DNA of 22,396 nucleotides from JBCBJX01 sp038522735 (GCA_038522735.1 JBCBJX010000048.1:1-22396); one strand, 5' to 3'. Shown: positions 1 to 8,555, counted from the stretch's first letter. Numbers and translations are program-made. Notes: a model not told the origin generated them from the letters alone.

Positions 1-603
1 GAGATCGTAACCGCGCACCGCGCGCAACTCGCCGACCTCCTGCAGCGGCTGGTTCGCGGCTTCGCGCGGCGGCTCCTCCCGGCGGTAGTGGTTGCTTTCC
101 GCGCCCGAGGCGCTGCGGTCTTCATCGGAATCCATCCAGTCGATCGCAGCGTCGATCAAAGCACCCTGTACCGACCGGTCTATCTCAAGCGAGGCGAGCA
201 ACAGGGCGTAGGCGTCGAAGGCGTCGGGGTTCGCCGCGTAAACGCCGACGCTCGTTTGCCGGACGAGCGCGTTGATGTTGAAGCAGGCCGTGTCGTCGCG
301 GAGGTCCGCGACGATCATCCCGCCGTCGATCGGGAACTGGTTCTGCTGCTGGAACCAGGGCGATTCTTTGGTGTCCGCTTCCGGCGTCGCGCGATAGTCC
401 GCCTCCAGAATGGCGGCGGCGAGCGGCTCCGCGCCGACGGCGTACCAGCGCGCCTGTTCGCGGGCGGAGAGATTGCCCGTGCGGCGCACGGCGAAGGTGA
501 GGTCGTCGACGAGGGCGAGCGCGATGGCGGACGCCGTCGCCGCAAGGATAAGGACGATGAGGAGCGCCGCGCCACGCTCTTTATGAAAAACCGGTCCTCT
601 CAC
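1..603 (-). CDS. gspK: Type II secretion minor pseudopilin GspK (3' end outside window)
   Basis: GspK caps the tip of the T2SS pseudopilus together with GspI and GspJ in the periplasm. The frame is open for 201 codons to the window edge, so only the N-terminal part is seen. A short basic leader ends in KERG, followed by the hydrophobic helix AALLIVLILAATASAIALAL. Position +5 after the cleavage glycine is Ile rather than Glu, which is the known GspK exception among pseudopilins. Further family marks are the CFNINALV segment, ALIDAAIDWMDSDEDR, the SNHYRREEPPREAANQPL stretch and ELRAVRGYDL at the edge. The start is GTG at 603, sharing GTGA with the gspJ stop, which implies translational coupling. 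It is the last T2SS gene visible; gspL and gspM would be expected further left. Identification is firm; the C-terminus is unseen. Confidence 0.9.
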   Translation of the reverse strand, partial: MRGPVFHKERGAALLIVLILAATASAIALALVDDLTFAVRRTGNLSAREQARWYAVGAEPLAAAILEADYRATPEADTKESPWFQQQNQFPIDGGMIVADLRDDTACFNINALVRQTSVGVYAANPDAFDAYALLLASLEIDRSVQGALIDAAIDWMDSDEDRSASGAESNHYRREEPPREAANQPLQEVGELRAVRGYDL

Positions 604-1277
604 AGCTGCGCGAAGTCCCCGGAATAAAAGAGGAGGCGGACGGAGCGCCCGTTCTCGAAATCGAGATGGAGCGCCGTCGCCCGCGGCGGCGCGTTGATCA
701 CCGAGCCGAGCGCGCCGGTCCCGGTACGGAACGGCCAGGCCGTCCGCCAGGCGAGCCCGTCGAAAAACTCGAACCGGGCGTCGCGGAGGTCGCCGACGAG
801 CACCCGCGCCGCCTCCGGCGTGTCGCGCGCACTGTCGAGGCGGGTGCGCGAAACGCGGCTGAGCGCTCCGTCCTCCAGGACATAGCGCACGCGCTCAAGA
901 GAGCCGCGCATTTCCACGCGGCCCGGATTGGATCGCCCGCGCCGTGTCAGGACGAGGCGGACGTCGCCCGTCTCGCGATCGACGCCGTTGACGAAGAGAT
1001 CCTCCCCACCCTGATAGTTCGGCGCGCCGCGGTTCTGGTCGCGGACGGTGCGATAGGTCGGCTGAGCGAGATCCGCACCGATGATCGCGCGGGCGATCTG
1101 GAGTTCTTTGGTGCGGTCTAGCGCGCCGCCGATCGCCTCGCGATTGGAGGCCGCAGCGAACAGGATCGCTGTTGCAGCAAAGGCGACGACCGCGAAGATC
1201 GAAATCGCGACCAGCGTTTCGAGGAGGGTGAAGCCGGCGGCGCGACGACGGCGGAGAGGGGTTCGGAAAGACGTCAT
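600..1277 (-). CDS. gspJ: Type II secretion minor pseudopilin GspJ
   Basis: Minor pseudopilin of 225 residues that joins GspI and GspK in the pseudopilus tip complex. The N-terminus shows a basic leader (RRRR, residues 9-12) and the prepilin cleavage site AAG^FTLLETLVA with Glu at +5, followed by the hydrophobic helix. The body is consistent with GspJ, with segments such as GAPNYQGGEDLFVNG and the closing LLFYSGDFAQL. The open frame extends upstream, but ATG at 1277 is chosen because it puts the leader at normal length, has GGAGG 8 nt upstream, and overlaps the gspI stop as ATGA. The 3' end overlaps gspK by GTGA. Confidence 0.93.
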   Translation of the reverse strand: MTSFRTPLRRRRAAGFTLLETLVAISIFAVVAFAATAILFAAASNREAIGGALDRTKELQIARAIIGADLAQPTYRTVRDQNRGAPNYQGGEDLFVNGVDRETGDVRLVLTRRGRSNPGRVEMRGSLERVRYVLEDGALSRVSRTRLDSARDTPEAARVLVGDLRDARFEFFDGLAWRTAWPFRTGTGALGSVINAPPRATALHLDFENGRSVRLLFYSGDFAQL

Positions 1278-1639
1278 TGCACCGTCCTCCGCAGCAGCGT
1301 CCGGCTGGCGATGGTCCGCTCTCCGTCCGGCTTGCGCACCGCGATGTCGATCCGCACGAGGCTTTCGACGCCGGATTCGACGGTCGTCCGTGTCCAGAGC
1401 CATTCACGGCCGTCGAGGATCTCCGAGCCCCGCTCGATCCCGAGATCGGGCGGCTGCAAGTCGATCATCGTCTCCACAGCAGCGTTGTCGGCGACGATCT
1501 CCGCCGCGAGACGATCCTCAAGCGCGATCGCCGTCGCGGAGTCGACGACGAGGAGGCGCATCAGCGCCAGCATCACCACGCCGAGGATGGCGAGGGCGAC
1601 GAGCACTTCGAGAAGGGTGAAGCCTCTAGCGGTCCGCAC
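1274..1639 (-). CDS. gspI: Type II secretion minor pseudopilin GspI
   Basis: Minor pseudopilin of 121 residues that nucleates the pseudopilus tip. The cleavage site RTARG^FTLLEVLVALAILG lies right at the N-terminus with Glu at +5, followed by the hydrophobic alpha-helix. The rest fits the small GspI fold, ending in RTLLRRTVQ. The start is GTG at 1639: it gives a six-residue leader and has GGAGGT five nt upstream, whereas a longer frame opening at 1741 adds about 34 low-complexity residues read through gspH. The start lies inside the end of gspH (14-nt overlap) and the stop overlaps the gspJ ATG, so translation is probably coupled on both sides. Confidence 0.9.
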   Translation of the reverse strand: MRTARGFTLLEVLVALAILGVVMLALMRLLVVDSATAIALEDRLAAEIVADNAAVETMIDLQPPDLGIERGSEILDGREWLWTRTTVESGVESLVRIDIAVRKPDGERTIASRTLLRRTVQ

Positions 1640-2141
1640 GCCGCACCTCCGCGCCGCCGACGCCGTCGGTCTCGACGATCCAGACTTCGCCCCGATCTTC
1701 AAGGCGCACCTCCAGCACCGGCGCGACGCCCGTCTCCTCAAAGAGGAACCGCGGCAGAGCTACGGTGAGGTTTTCGCCATCGGCGTCCTCCCCGATCGGC
1801 TCGACGGGCGCGCCGTCATGGATGACGGCGGCGGAGGCTGAAAAGCGCCCCGGGCGGAGCGGCCCCGCGGCGACAGGATACCAGGCGCGCTCGGCGTAGG
1901 TCGCGAAACGCCAGCCTGTCCCGTCGATGTCGAGACCGACGGGCCGCCCGCTGACGATCGCTTCTTCGCTCGCCGCGCGGAGGCGCAGCGCGATCTCTCG
2001 CGCTTCCTTGCGGACCTCGCTTTCGCCGGTCGGGATAGTGAGCATGACGGCGCCTCCGACCAGCCCCAGCAGAACCAGGACGACCAGCAGCTCCAGGAGC
2101 GTGAAGCCCCGCGCTTTATTCCCAGTTGCCGATATCGGCAT
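1626..2141 (-). CDS. gspH: Type II secretion minor pseudopilin GspH
   Basis: Minor pseudopilin of 171 residues, thought to link the tip complex to the GspG shaft. The leader MPISATGNKARG is followed by FTLLELLVVLVLLGLVGGAV with Glu at +5. After the helix come REIALRLRAASEEAIVSGRPVGL and GWRFATYAERAWYPV, which match the GspH layout of a helix followed by a beta-sandwich. ATG at 2141 is preferred over longer openings up to 2390 because it places the leader correctly and has GAGGGG just upstream. The start overlaps the end of gspG by 26 nt. Confidence 0.92.
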   Translation of the reverse strand: MPISATGNKARGFTLLELLVVLVLLGLVGGAVMLTIPTGESEVRKEAREIALRLRAASEEAIVSGRPVGLDIDGTGWRFATYAERAWYPVAAGPLRPGRFSASAAVIHDGAPVEPIGEDADGENLTVALPRFLFEETGVAPVLEVRLEDRGEVWIVETDGVGGAEVRRADR

Positions 2142-2574
2142 CGAGCCCCTCGCCGCCCGGGCGGCCGTCGGCGCCGTAGGAGAAAATGTCCACGTCGCCG
2201 CGCTGGCCTGGATACACATACTGGTACGGATTGCCCCATGGATCGAGTTCGATGCGGCGCACATAACCGCCGGGGCGATAACGGTCCGCCCGCGCGACGC
2301 CAGCAGGGAGCTCCGAGAGCGCGGAGAGGCCCTGCTCCGTCGTCGGATAGGAGAGCATGTCGAGGCGGTAGCTCTGCAGCGCCTGCTCATAAGTCGCGAT
2401 GTCGGTCTCGGCTTTGGTGACGAGCGCCCGGTCCTGGGCGGGCAGGACGTTTATCACGACGACCGTCGCGAGGAGGCCGAGGATGACCAGGACGACGAGA
2501 AGCTCGATCAGGGTGAAGCCGCGCTGGCGGCGCGCGGTCTTGCGGCGGGCGGCGGCGCGAAGGGTGTCGGTCAT
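2116..2574 (-). CDS. gspG: Type II secretion major pseudopilin GspG
   Basis: Major subunit of the T2SS pseudopilus, 152 residues. The leader is basic (ARRKTARRQRG) and cleavage is expected at G19^F20 of RGFTLIELLVVLVILG, with Glu at +5. The classic GspG body follows: YRLDMLSYPTTEQGLSAL, then DPWGNPYQYVYPG, then FSYGADGRPGGEGLDADIGN near the C-terminus, which contains the family's calcium-binding aspartates. It follows gspF with a 22-nt gap that carries GAGGAG. Processing would depend on the GspO peptidase encoded at 14614-15393. Identification is essentially certain. Confidence 0.97.
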   Translation of the reverse strand: MTDTLRAAARRKTARRQRGFTLIELLVVLVILGLLATVVVINVLPAQDRALVTKAETDIATYEQALQSYRLDMLSYPTTEQGLSALSELPAGVARADRYRPGGYVRRIELDPWGNPYQYVYPGQRGDVDIFSYGADGRPGGEGLDADIGNWE

Positions 2575-2596
2575 CGGGCGGGGTTCTCCTCGGTAA

Positions 2597-3820
2597 TCAG
2601 CGTATCGCCATCGTATTCAAGCTGAGCACCGGCGACAAAATCGCCAGCACGATAAAGAGAACGACGCCGCCCATGACGATGATGATGGCGGGCTCCATCA
2701 GCTTCAGCGCGGCGTCGACGACCCGCTCGAATTCGCTTTCAAGTTGGTCCGCGGCCCGCGTCAGCATCGGCGCGACGTCGCCGGAGCGCTCGCCGGCGGC
2801 GATCATGTAGACCGCCATCGAGGGAAGCGCCTTCGACTTGCCGAGGGCGGCCGACAGCGCGACGCCCTCCCCGACAGAGGCGGACGCGTCTTTCAGGCCC
2901 GCCGCCATCTCGGTGTTCGTCACCGTCCGCGTGGCGGCGCGCATGCCGTCGAGGAGCGGCGCGCCGGCCGCAGTCAGCGTCGCGAGGGTGCGCGCAAACT
3001 GCGCCGCCTCCTGTCCCCGCACGAGCCTGCCGACGAGCGGTACGCCGAGGAGGCCGCGGTCGAACGCCCGGCGCGGCTTCTCCCGCTTCAGGAGCCGCCA
3101 GAGGCCGATAGCCGCGACGAGGCCGGCGCCGAGGAGCCATGGTCCGAAGGTCTGCAGGAAGTTTGAGATCGCCAGCAGCGCCGCCGTCGGCGCAGGGAGA
3201 TCTGCATCTATGGACGTGAACTGATCAACGACCTTCGGCACGACGAAGGTGAGCATGGCGATCACGACGACGATCGCCACAAGCGCGAGCGCCGCCGGAT
3301 AGATCGCCGCCGTGACCGCCCGGGCGCGCAGACGCTGGGTTTTCTCCAGCATGTCGGCGAGGCGCTCCAGCACGGCGCCGAGCTCGCCGGAGGTCTCCCC
3401 CGCTGCGACGATGGAGCGGTAGAGAGGCGAGAACGACGCCGGGTGTTCGGCGAGCGCATCCGACATCCGACGGCCTTCGGCGACCCGTCCGCGGACGGCG
3501 AGAACAATGCTTTTCACCACAGGCTTGTCGGTCTGGCCCGCGACGGCCCGGAGGCTCTCCTCCACAGGGACCGACGCCGCGACGAGGGTCGCAAGCTGGC
3601 GGGTGAAGAGGACGAGGTCCCTGGACGTCAGCTTGCGCGGCCGGATGAGCGCGCCGACATCCTGGGTCAGCGGCTTCGCCGCGCCGGCCTCCGCGACGGA
3701 GACCGGCGAGAGGGCGCGCTTTCTCAGTTCGCGGCGCGCAAGCTTTGCATTGTCCGCATCGAGAACGCCTTTCTTGCGGCGCCCGCCCGTATCGACCGCG
3801 ACGTATTCAAACGACGGCAT
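2597..3820 (-). CDS. gspF: Type II secretion inner-membrane platform protein GspF
   Basis: Polytopic inner-membrane protein of 407 residues that couples the GspE ATPase to pseudopilus assembly. It begins MPSFEYVAVDTGGRRKKGVL, the usual GspF/PilC start. Two T2SSF domains are visible (about residues 65-190 and 265-390), each with the signature glycine-rich turn: AGETSGELG near 140-148 and AGERSGDV in the second. Transmembrane segments lie near 171-195, 225-242 and 375-397. The length is typical. ATG at 3820 is chosen over an upstream opening at 3940 because the added residues are low-complexity and overlap gspE. The chosen start still overlaps the gspE end by 14 nt. Confidence 0.96.
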   Translation of the reverse strand: MPSFEYVAVDTGGRRKKGVLDADNAKLARRELRKRALSPVSVAEAGAAKPLTQDVGALIRPRKLTSRDLVLFTRQLATLVAASVPVEESLRAVAGQTDKPVVKSIVLAVRGRVAEGRRMSDALAEHPASFSPLYRSIVAAGETSGELGAVLERLADMLEKTQRLRARAVTAAIYPAALALVAIVVVIAMLTFVVPKVVDQFTSIDADLPAPTAALLAISNFLQTFGPWLLGAGLVAAIGLWRLLKREKPRRAFDRGLLGVPLVGRLVRGQEAAQFARTLATLTAAGAPLLDGMRAATRTVTNTEMAAGLKDASASVGEGVALSAALGKSKALPSMAVYMIAAGERSGDVAPMLTRAADQLESEFERVVDAALKLMEPAIIIVMGGVVLFIVLAILSPVLSLNTMAIR

Positions 3821-5312
3821 CGTCCGCCGCCTCCGGCCGCGCGACGCGCAGCACTTCCTCGATGGTCGTCCGCCCTGCGCGAACATGGGCGAAACCTGAG
3901 TCCGCCAGCGTGCCGCCGCCACTATAGGCGTAGGCCGCAATGTCCTGTTCCGAGGCGTCGTCGTGGATCATCCGCCGCAGGGGTTCGTCGACGACGAAAA
4001 GTTCGTAAACGCCGAGGCGCCCCTGATAGCCGGATCGTCCGCATTCGGCGCAGCCCTTCGGCCGGTAAAGCGTAAGCGGCGCGTTCGGGTCGGCTCCGAC
4101 CATCTTCTTCTCCGCCGCGTCCGCCTCATAGGGCTCTTTGCAGACCTCGCAGAGCCGGCGAACGAGCCGCTGGGCGAGGACGCCGGCGATGGTGGATGAG
4201 AGAAGAAAGGGCTCGACACCCATATCGCGCAGGCGCGTTACGGCGCCGACGGCTGAATTCGTGTGCACGGTGGAGAGAACGAGGTGGCCGGTGAGGCTCG
4301 CCTGCACGGCGATCTGCGCGGTCTCCACATCGCGGATCTCGCCCACCATGACGATGTCCGGGTCCTGACGGAGAATGGCGCGGAGGCCCGCCGCGAAGGT
4401 CATGCCGACCTTCGCGTTCACCTGGGTCTGGCCGACGCCTTCAAGGGCGTATTCGATCGGGTCCTCGACGGTGAGGATGTTCCGCGTTTCGTCGTTGAGG
4501 AGCGAGAGGCCGGCGTAAAGCGTGGTCGTCTTGCCCGAGCCTGTAGGGCCGGTGACGAGGAGGACGCCGTTCGGGCGTTCAAGAAGCTCCTTAAACGGAC
4601 TGAGCACTACATCCGGCATGCCGAGGGCCGTGATGTCGAGGCGCGCGCGATCCTTGTCGAGAAGGCGCATCACCACCCGCTCGCCATAGCGGGCCGGCAA
4701 AGTCGAAACCCGCACATCGACGCCCCGCCCGCCGAGGGTGATGGAGAGGCGCCCGTCCTGTGGCGTGCGTTTCTCCGCGATGTCGAGGCGGGACATGACC
4801 TTCACCCGGCTGACGAGGGCGGGCGCAACTTTCGCCGGCAGCGAGATGATCTCCCGCATGACGCCGTCGACCCGGAGCCGCACGGAAAGCCGCTGCTCGA
4901 AGGGTTCGATATGGATGTCCGAGGCCGAGCCGCGAACGGCCTCGGCGATCATCGCGTTGATGAGGCGGATCACCGGCGCGTCGTCGCTCGCGTCCAAGAG
5001 GTCCGCCGTCTGCGGAAGGTCCTCGGCGATGGCGGCGAGGTCGTCGCGGGCCTCCAGATCGCCCGCGAGATCCTCCGCGCCGACGCCGGCGACGGCGTAG
5101 GTTTCGGAAAGGCGTTTCTCGAAATCTTCAAGCGTCAGGGTACGGATGTCGAGCGGCGCGCGGGCGGCGCGGCGCGCCTCGATCAGCGCCCAGGCCGACG
5201 GACGCCCGCGCACGCCGATCACGGCGCGCCCGTTCTCCCGCTCAAGCAGCATCACGCCCGTGTCCTTGGCGAAGGCGTAGGAAAAGCGCTCCTGAGGCGT
5301 CGTATCGCTCAT
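3807..5312 (-). CDS. gspE: Type II secretion hexameric ATPase GspE
   Basis: Cytoplasmic ATPase of 501 residues that powers pseudopilus assembly. The N1E domain occupies roughly residues 1-100 and the Asp/RecA core about 110-480. Visible motifs are SDIHIEPFE (131-139), Walker A GPTGSGKT (255-262), the Asp box TVEDPIEY (281-288), Walker B ILRQDPDIVMVGEIRD (313-328) and the His box TGHLVLSTVHTN (341-352). Cys388/Cys391 and Cys421/Cys424 form the CxxC...CxxC zinc subdomain seen in GspE. The ATG at 5312 shares ATGA with the gspD stop. It is complete, with all catalytic motifs intact. Confidence 0.97.
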   Translation of the reverse strand: MSDTTPQERFSYAFAKDTGVMLLERENGRAVIGVRGRPSAWALIEARRAARAPLDIRTLTLEDFEKRLSETYAVAGVGAEDLAGDLEARDDLAAIAEDLPQTADLLDASDDAPVIRLINAMIAEAVRGSASDIHIEPFEQRLSVRLRVDGVMREIISLPAKVAPALVSRVKVMSRLDIAEKRTPQDGRLSITLGGRGVDVRVSTLPARYGERVVMRLLDKDRARLDITALGMPDVVLSPFKELLERPNGVLLVTGPTGSGKTTTLYAGLSLLNDETRNILTVEDPIEYALEGVGQTQVNAKVGMTFAAGLRAILRQDPDIVMVGEIRDVETAQIAVQASLTGHLVLSTVHTNSAVGAVTRLRDMGVEPFLLSSTIAGVLAQRLVRRLCEVCKEPYEADAAEKKMVGADPNAPLTLYRPKGCAECGRSGYQGRLGVYELFVVDEPLRRMIHDDASEQDIAAYAYSGGGTLADSGFAHVRAGRTTIEEVLRVARPEAADDAVV

Positions 5313-7321
5313 TCGTTCTCGCCGTCCGTCTCCGGCGCCGGGGCGCTCGGCTCGACCGGGTTCGGATAAAAGTTTTTTAGCCGCTCGCTTTCGCCTTCGC
5401 CCAGTAGGCCGTCGATGTATCGGTCGAGCCGCGTCTCGTCGCCGCTCCCCTGCAAGAGAGCGTCGGCGTTCACATAGTTATACATCTGCGAGGTCACGCG
5501 ACGCGCGTCGGTGTCGTCCCGGATGATGATAGGGCGCAAGAGGACCATGAGGTTTCGCTTCTGGACCTGACGGCTGCGGGCCTGAAAGAGGCGGCCCAGA
5601 AGCGGAATGTCGCCGAGCAGCGGGATCTCGCTTTCACTGCGGTTCTCGGTTTCGTCGATCAGACCGCCCAGGATGATGATTTCGCCGCTGCTGGCGACCA
5701 CCGTCGTCTCAATCTCACGTTTATCGAGGATGATGTCGTTGGTCGTCGTTGTCGTGCCGAAAATCGAGGAAACCTCCTGCCGGATTTGCAGGGTCACGGT
5801 TTCCCCGTCGTTGATTTGCGGGGTCACTTCCAGAACAGTGCCGATATCCTCGCGCTGGACGGTCGTAAACGGATTGATGTTGGCGTCGCCAAGGCTTGAT
5901 CCGGTAACGATAGGGATTTCCTGCCCGACCTGGAACCGCGCCGGCTGGTTGTCGAGGGTCAGGATCGACGGCGTCGAAAGGATGTTGCTTTCTGTATCGG
6001 TCTCCAGAGCGTCCAGAAGCGCGCCAAACACGTTGCCGTCTTCAGTGAGCGTCAGGCCGCCGAGAAAGGCTCCGGGAACGCCGACCACCGACTGCAGCGC
6101 AGCGGTCGCTAACGCGTCCTCGACCGGCACGCCGTCGTCCCCTTCCGAGGCGAGCAGAACGGAGCCCGCGGCCGTCAGAAGGGTTGGCGCCGTGCGCGAA
6201 TAGTTTGTGCCAAACAGAATGTCGTCGCCGCCCGCGAAGATGTCGATACCGAGATCGCGGGCGAAATCGTCCTGCACCTCGACGATAATCGCCTCCACCC
6301 GCACTTGCGGGCGACGCACGTCCAGGCGCTCGGCGATGGACTTGATGACGGCGCGTTGCTCGGCTTCGGCGACGATGATGAGCGCGTTCGCCGGCGCGTA
6401 GGCCGCGACGCTGCTGGACGCGACGCCGACTTGCGTTCCCTCCCCGCCGCCTCCGCCGATCCCCGCCCCGAGCAGGGGCTCCAGCGCCGTTGAAAGTTCC
6501 TCCGCATCAGCGTGGATGAGGAATACGACATCGACGCCGTTGCGGGCCGACGATCTCCGGTCGAGGGCGCGGAGGAGCTCGCGGCCGTCGGCGATCTCCG
6601 TTTCCGAACCGCGCAAGATGACCGCGTTGACGGCGGGGGCGGCCGTAATCGACAGACCTCGGCGCGCGCCCTCCTGTTTGGCGCCGAGAGCCTCGCGCAG
6701 GATGCGCGTCGCTTCGCCGGCGGAGAGGTTGTCAAGCGTCACTGTCTCCGTACGGATACGGTCGAAATCAAGCTTCTCGATGATTTCCGCGACCCGCGCG
6801 ACCCGGCCGGACGTGTCTGCGATGACGATGGCGTTCTCCGAGACGAGCGCGGACAGAACGCCTTCGGGGCTGAGGAGCGGTTTGACGTTCGCCGCCGTCT
6901 CGCGGGCGTCCGCCCGGTCGAGCCGGAAGACGCGGGTGATGAACGCCTCGTTCGCGTCCGCTTCCTCGCCGAGACCCATGCCGGGTTCGCGAGCCGCCGA
7001 GGCGAGCGGCAGGATTTTGTAGAAACCCTCCCGGGTCGGAACGGCGCTGTAGCCCGCGACGCTCAGGGTCGCGACGAACACCTCCCAGATACCGGCGGGC
7101 GTTAAAGGCTCGGTCGAGTAGACCGTCACCTTGCCGGCGACGGCGGGATCGACGACGAACGTCCGCCCAGTGAAGGTCGCGACGTCGTTGATGACGGCGC
7201 GCAGGTCGGCGCGCTCATACTGCAACACCTGCCCGTCCTGGGCGGCCGCCGCCGACCAGGCGAATGCGGCCGCGCCGATGAGCGCGAGGGCGCGACGGAA
7301 CAGATGGGTGAAAGGCGTCAC
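5309..7321 (-). CDS. gspD: Type II secretion outer-membrane secretin GspD
   Basis: Forms the 15-mer outer-membrane channel through which folded T2SS substrates leave the cell. It has 670 residues and a signal peptide with a likely cut after AWSAAAA (about residue 27). The N0 domain begins at about residue 29 (LQYERADLRAVINDVATFTG), followed by N1-N3 repeats to about 345, including a Gly-rich N3 loop (GAGIGGGGGEG). The secretin domain carries VPGAFLGGLTLTEDGN, ILSTPSILTLDNQPARFQVG and the hallmark EIPLLGDIPLLGRLF. A short acidic tail may serve as a pilotin-contact region; no gspS-like pilotin gene is visible. The start is GTG at 7321 with GGAG upstream, five nt after the gspC stop. Confidence 0.96.
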   Translation of the reverse strand: MTPFTHLFRRALALIGAAAFAWSAAAAQDGQVLQYERADLRAVINDVATFTGRTFVVDPAVAGKVTVYSTEPLTPAGIWEVFVATLSVAGYSAVPTREGFYKILPLASAAREPGMGLGEEADANEAFITRVFRLDRADARETAANVKPLLSPEGVLSALVSENAIVIADTSGRVARVAEIIEKLDFDRIRTETVTLDNLSAGEATRILREALGAKQEGARRGLSITAAPAVNAVILRGSETEIADGRELLRALDRRSSARNGVDVVFLIHADAEELSTALEPLLGAGIGGGGGEGTQVGVASSSVAAYAPANALIIVAEAEQRAVIKSIAERLDVRRPQVRVEAIIVEVQDDFARDLGIDIFAGGDDILFGTNYSRTAPTLLTAAGSVLLASEGDDGVPVEDALATAALQSVVGVPGAFLGGLTLTEDGNVFGALLDALETDTESNILSTPSILTLDNQPARFQVGQEIPIVTGSSLGDANINPFTTVQREDIGTVLEVTPQINDGETVTLQIRQEVSSIFGTTTTTNDIILDKREIETTVVASSGEIIILGGLIDETENRSESEIPLLGDIPLLGRLFQARSRQVQKRNLMVLLRPIIIRDDTDARRVTSQMYNYVNADALLQGSGDETRLDRYIDGLLGEGESERLKNFYPNPVEPSAPAPETDGENE

Positions 7322-7326
7322 GCGAC

Positions 7327-8277
7327 TTACTCCACGGAAGAAGGATCGATTGAAAGCTGAACGCGCCGACCGGCGCGGGAGACCGTCACGGCGACCGCCT
7401 CGCCCGGCCGCAGCGCCTCGATAGCGGCGAAGGCGCGCGTCGGGTCGGCGCCGATCCGGACGCCGGCGACCGATACGAGGACGTCGCCCGGCTCGAAGCC
7501 CGCGGCCGCGAAGGCGTCGGCGTTCGCGCCGGGCTGCAGGGCGAGCCCCGCCGAGCCGCCTTCGAAAACCGGTTTGATCTGGACAGCGTTGGCGAACGCC
7601 GCGCTGAGACGCGCGGGGTCGGCCGGCGCGCCGACCGCTGTGTCGTCAGCGCCCGCAGACGACCGCCTGGAGGCCGTTTCTCTCTTGATCGAGAGGCTTG
7701 TCGGGCCGGCGGGTTTTCTGAGGCCGCCCGCCGTTTCGCGGCCGAGGCTGACCGCTTCCAGAACACCGGCGCGGGCGATGATCGCGCGGTCCGCTTCGAC
7801 GGCGTTGAGGACGACGCCCGGAAGAATGGTCTCGCCGACCGTCACCGGCCGCTCCTCCCCCCTTACCCGAATGATCGCGGCGCCGTCTCTCTCGCCGATC
7901 GCACGAACGCCGCTCAGGGTGAGGTCGAGCGTCGTTTCGCGGATTTCAGCGCCTGCGGCGGTCGCCGCGGTTTCCCCAGGCGCGGCGGCGGCGAACGGAT
8001 TGACCCGCGCGAGCGCCTCGAGCGTCGGCGTCTCGTCTGAAGCGGGCGCTGCGATCGGCGGCGTCGTTCCGGGCTGCGCGGCGTGCGGGGCGAGAATGGC
8101 CCAGAGGAAGTTGGCCGCAGAGAGCGCCGCGAGGCCGGCCGCGAAGAGCGCGGCGATGCGCGGGGCGAGGCTCCGCAGGCGCCCGAGGCGTGGCCCCTCG
8201 GCTCCGCCGAAGAGCGGCGCCGACGCTGATTTGAGCGTCGTCGAGGTGAGCGCGCGTGCGTCCGCCAGTTTCATCAT
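7327..8277 (-). CDS. gspC: Type II secretion inner-membrane protein GspC
   Basis: Links the inner-membrane platform to the secretin and helps choose substrates. In this 316-residue reading, one transmembrane helix lies near residues 39-62, a proline-rich linker follows, then an HR domain at about 112-180 (LTLSGVRAIGERDGAAIIRV) and a C-terminal PDZ domain at about 225-312 (FEPGDVLVSVAGVRIG). This is the canonical GspC order. The start is uncertain: two adjacent ATGs (8277 and 8274) follow a GGTGG, while the frame stays open to 8406 through sequence that carries dyad elements and looks non-coding. It is the first gene of the T2SS operon, so its upstream region should hold the operon promoter. 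Confidence 0.88.
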   Translation of the reverse strand: MMKLADARALTSTTLKSASAPLFGGAEGPRLGRLRSLAPRIAALFAAGLAALSAANFLWAILAPHAAQPGTTPPIAAPASDETPTLEALARVNPFAAAAPGETAATAAGAEIRETTLDLTLSGVRAIGERDGAAIIRVRGEERPVTVGETILPGVVLNAVEADRAIIARAGVLEAVSLGRETAGGLRKPAGPTSLSIKRETASRRSSAGADDTAVGAPADPARLSAAFANAVQIKPVFEGGSAGLALQPGANADAFAAAGFEPGDVLVSVAGVRIGADPTRAFAAIEALRPGEAVAVTVSRAGRRVQLSIDPSSVE

Positions 8278-8363
8278 CCACCGTCGCGTTGTCTCCGCCG
8301 GCCCGCGACCTGTTCCCGGCTTCGACCTCGCCCGAGCCGGGGCGAAACCGCATGTTCGCCAAC

Positions 8364-8382
8364 GGTCTTTAGAGTAAAGACC
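8364..8382. promoter_or_regulatory. Perfect 8-3-8 dyad upstream of gspC (candidate operator)
   Basis: The sequence GGTCTTTAGAGTAAAGACC is an exact 8-bp inverted repeat with a 3-nt centre, 86 nt upstream of the likely gspC start. The size and symmetry fit a dimeric repressor or activator site. No family is recognised from the sequence, and no clear -35/-10 pair was found beside it. Assignment as an operator is inference. Confidence 0.35.
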
Positions 8383-8392
8383 CGATCCCCAC

Positions 8393-8410
8393 CGCAGCGT
8401 TAACACTGCG
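8393..8410. promoter_or_regulatory. Imperfect palindrome upstream of gspC
   Basis: CGCAG-C-GTTAAC-A-CTGCG is an 18-bp palindrome with a single mismatched pair, centred on GTTAAC and only 10 nt from the 8364-8382 dyad. Together they may form the control region of the gsp operon. Its function is unknown. Confidence 0.25.
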
Positions 8411-8484
8411 CAAGAAGCCTGTTCTGACGGCGACCTCTTCCGCAGCCCATAAAGATCGAAGCCGAAATGATCCAGATATGCGAA

Positions 8485-8511
8485 CGCCGCGCTTCGCAGG
8501 GAAGCGCGGCG
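8485..8511 (-). terminator. Hairpin downstream of the TonB receptor gene
   Basis: A perfect 11-bp GC-rich stem (CGCCGCGCTTC and its complement) with a 5-nt loop lies 45 nt past the receptor stop. Read on the minus strand it is followed by TTCGCATATCT, so the U-tract is poor. It separates the receptor gene from the gsp operon and probably ends the receptor transcript. Confidence 0.5.
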
Positions 8512-8526
8512 ACCATGTGGCGAAAC

Positions 8527-8544
8527 CGGCCCCGATCGGGGCCG
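8527..8544 (-). terminator. GC-rich palindrome directly after the TonB receptor stop
   Basis: CGGCCCCGATCGGGGCCG is an 18-bp perfect palindrome that begins 11 nt after the receptor stop and is followed on the minus strand by GTTTCGCC. It can fold as a 7-bp stem with a GATC loop. With the 8485-8511 hairpin it forms a tandem termination or mRNA-stability region. Confidence 0.4.
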
Positions 8545-8555
8545 ACCACGCGATT

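Noticed and set aside
1277..1403. Longer N-terminus for gspJ (and similarly for gspI, gspH and gspF)
   Set aside because: The added residues are low-complexity, overlap upstream genes deeply and would displace the prepilin leader; good ribosome sites support the shorter starts.
4263..5369. 368-codon plus-strand open frame opposite gspE
   Set aside because: Antisense to Walker motifs and other catalytic sequence of gspE, with no recognisable feature of its own.
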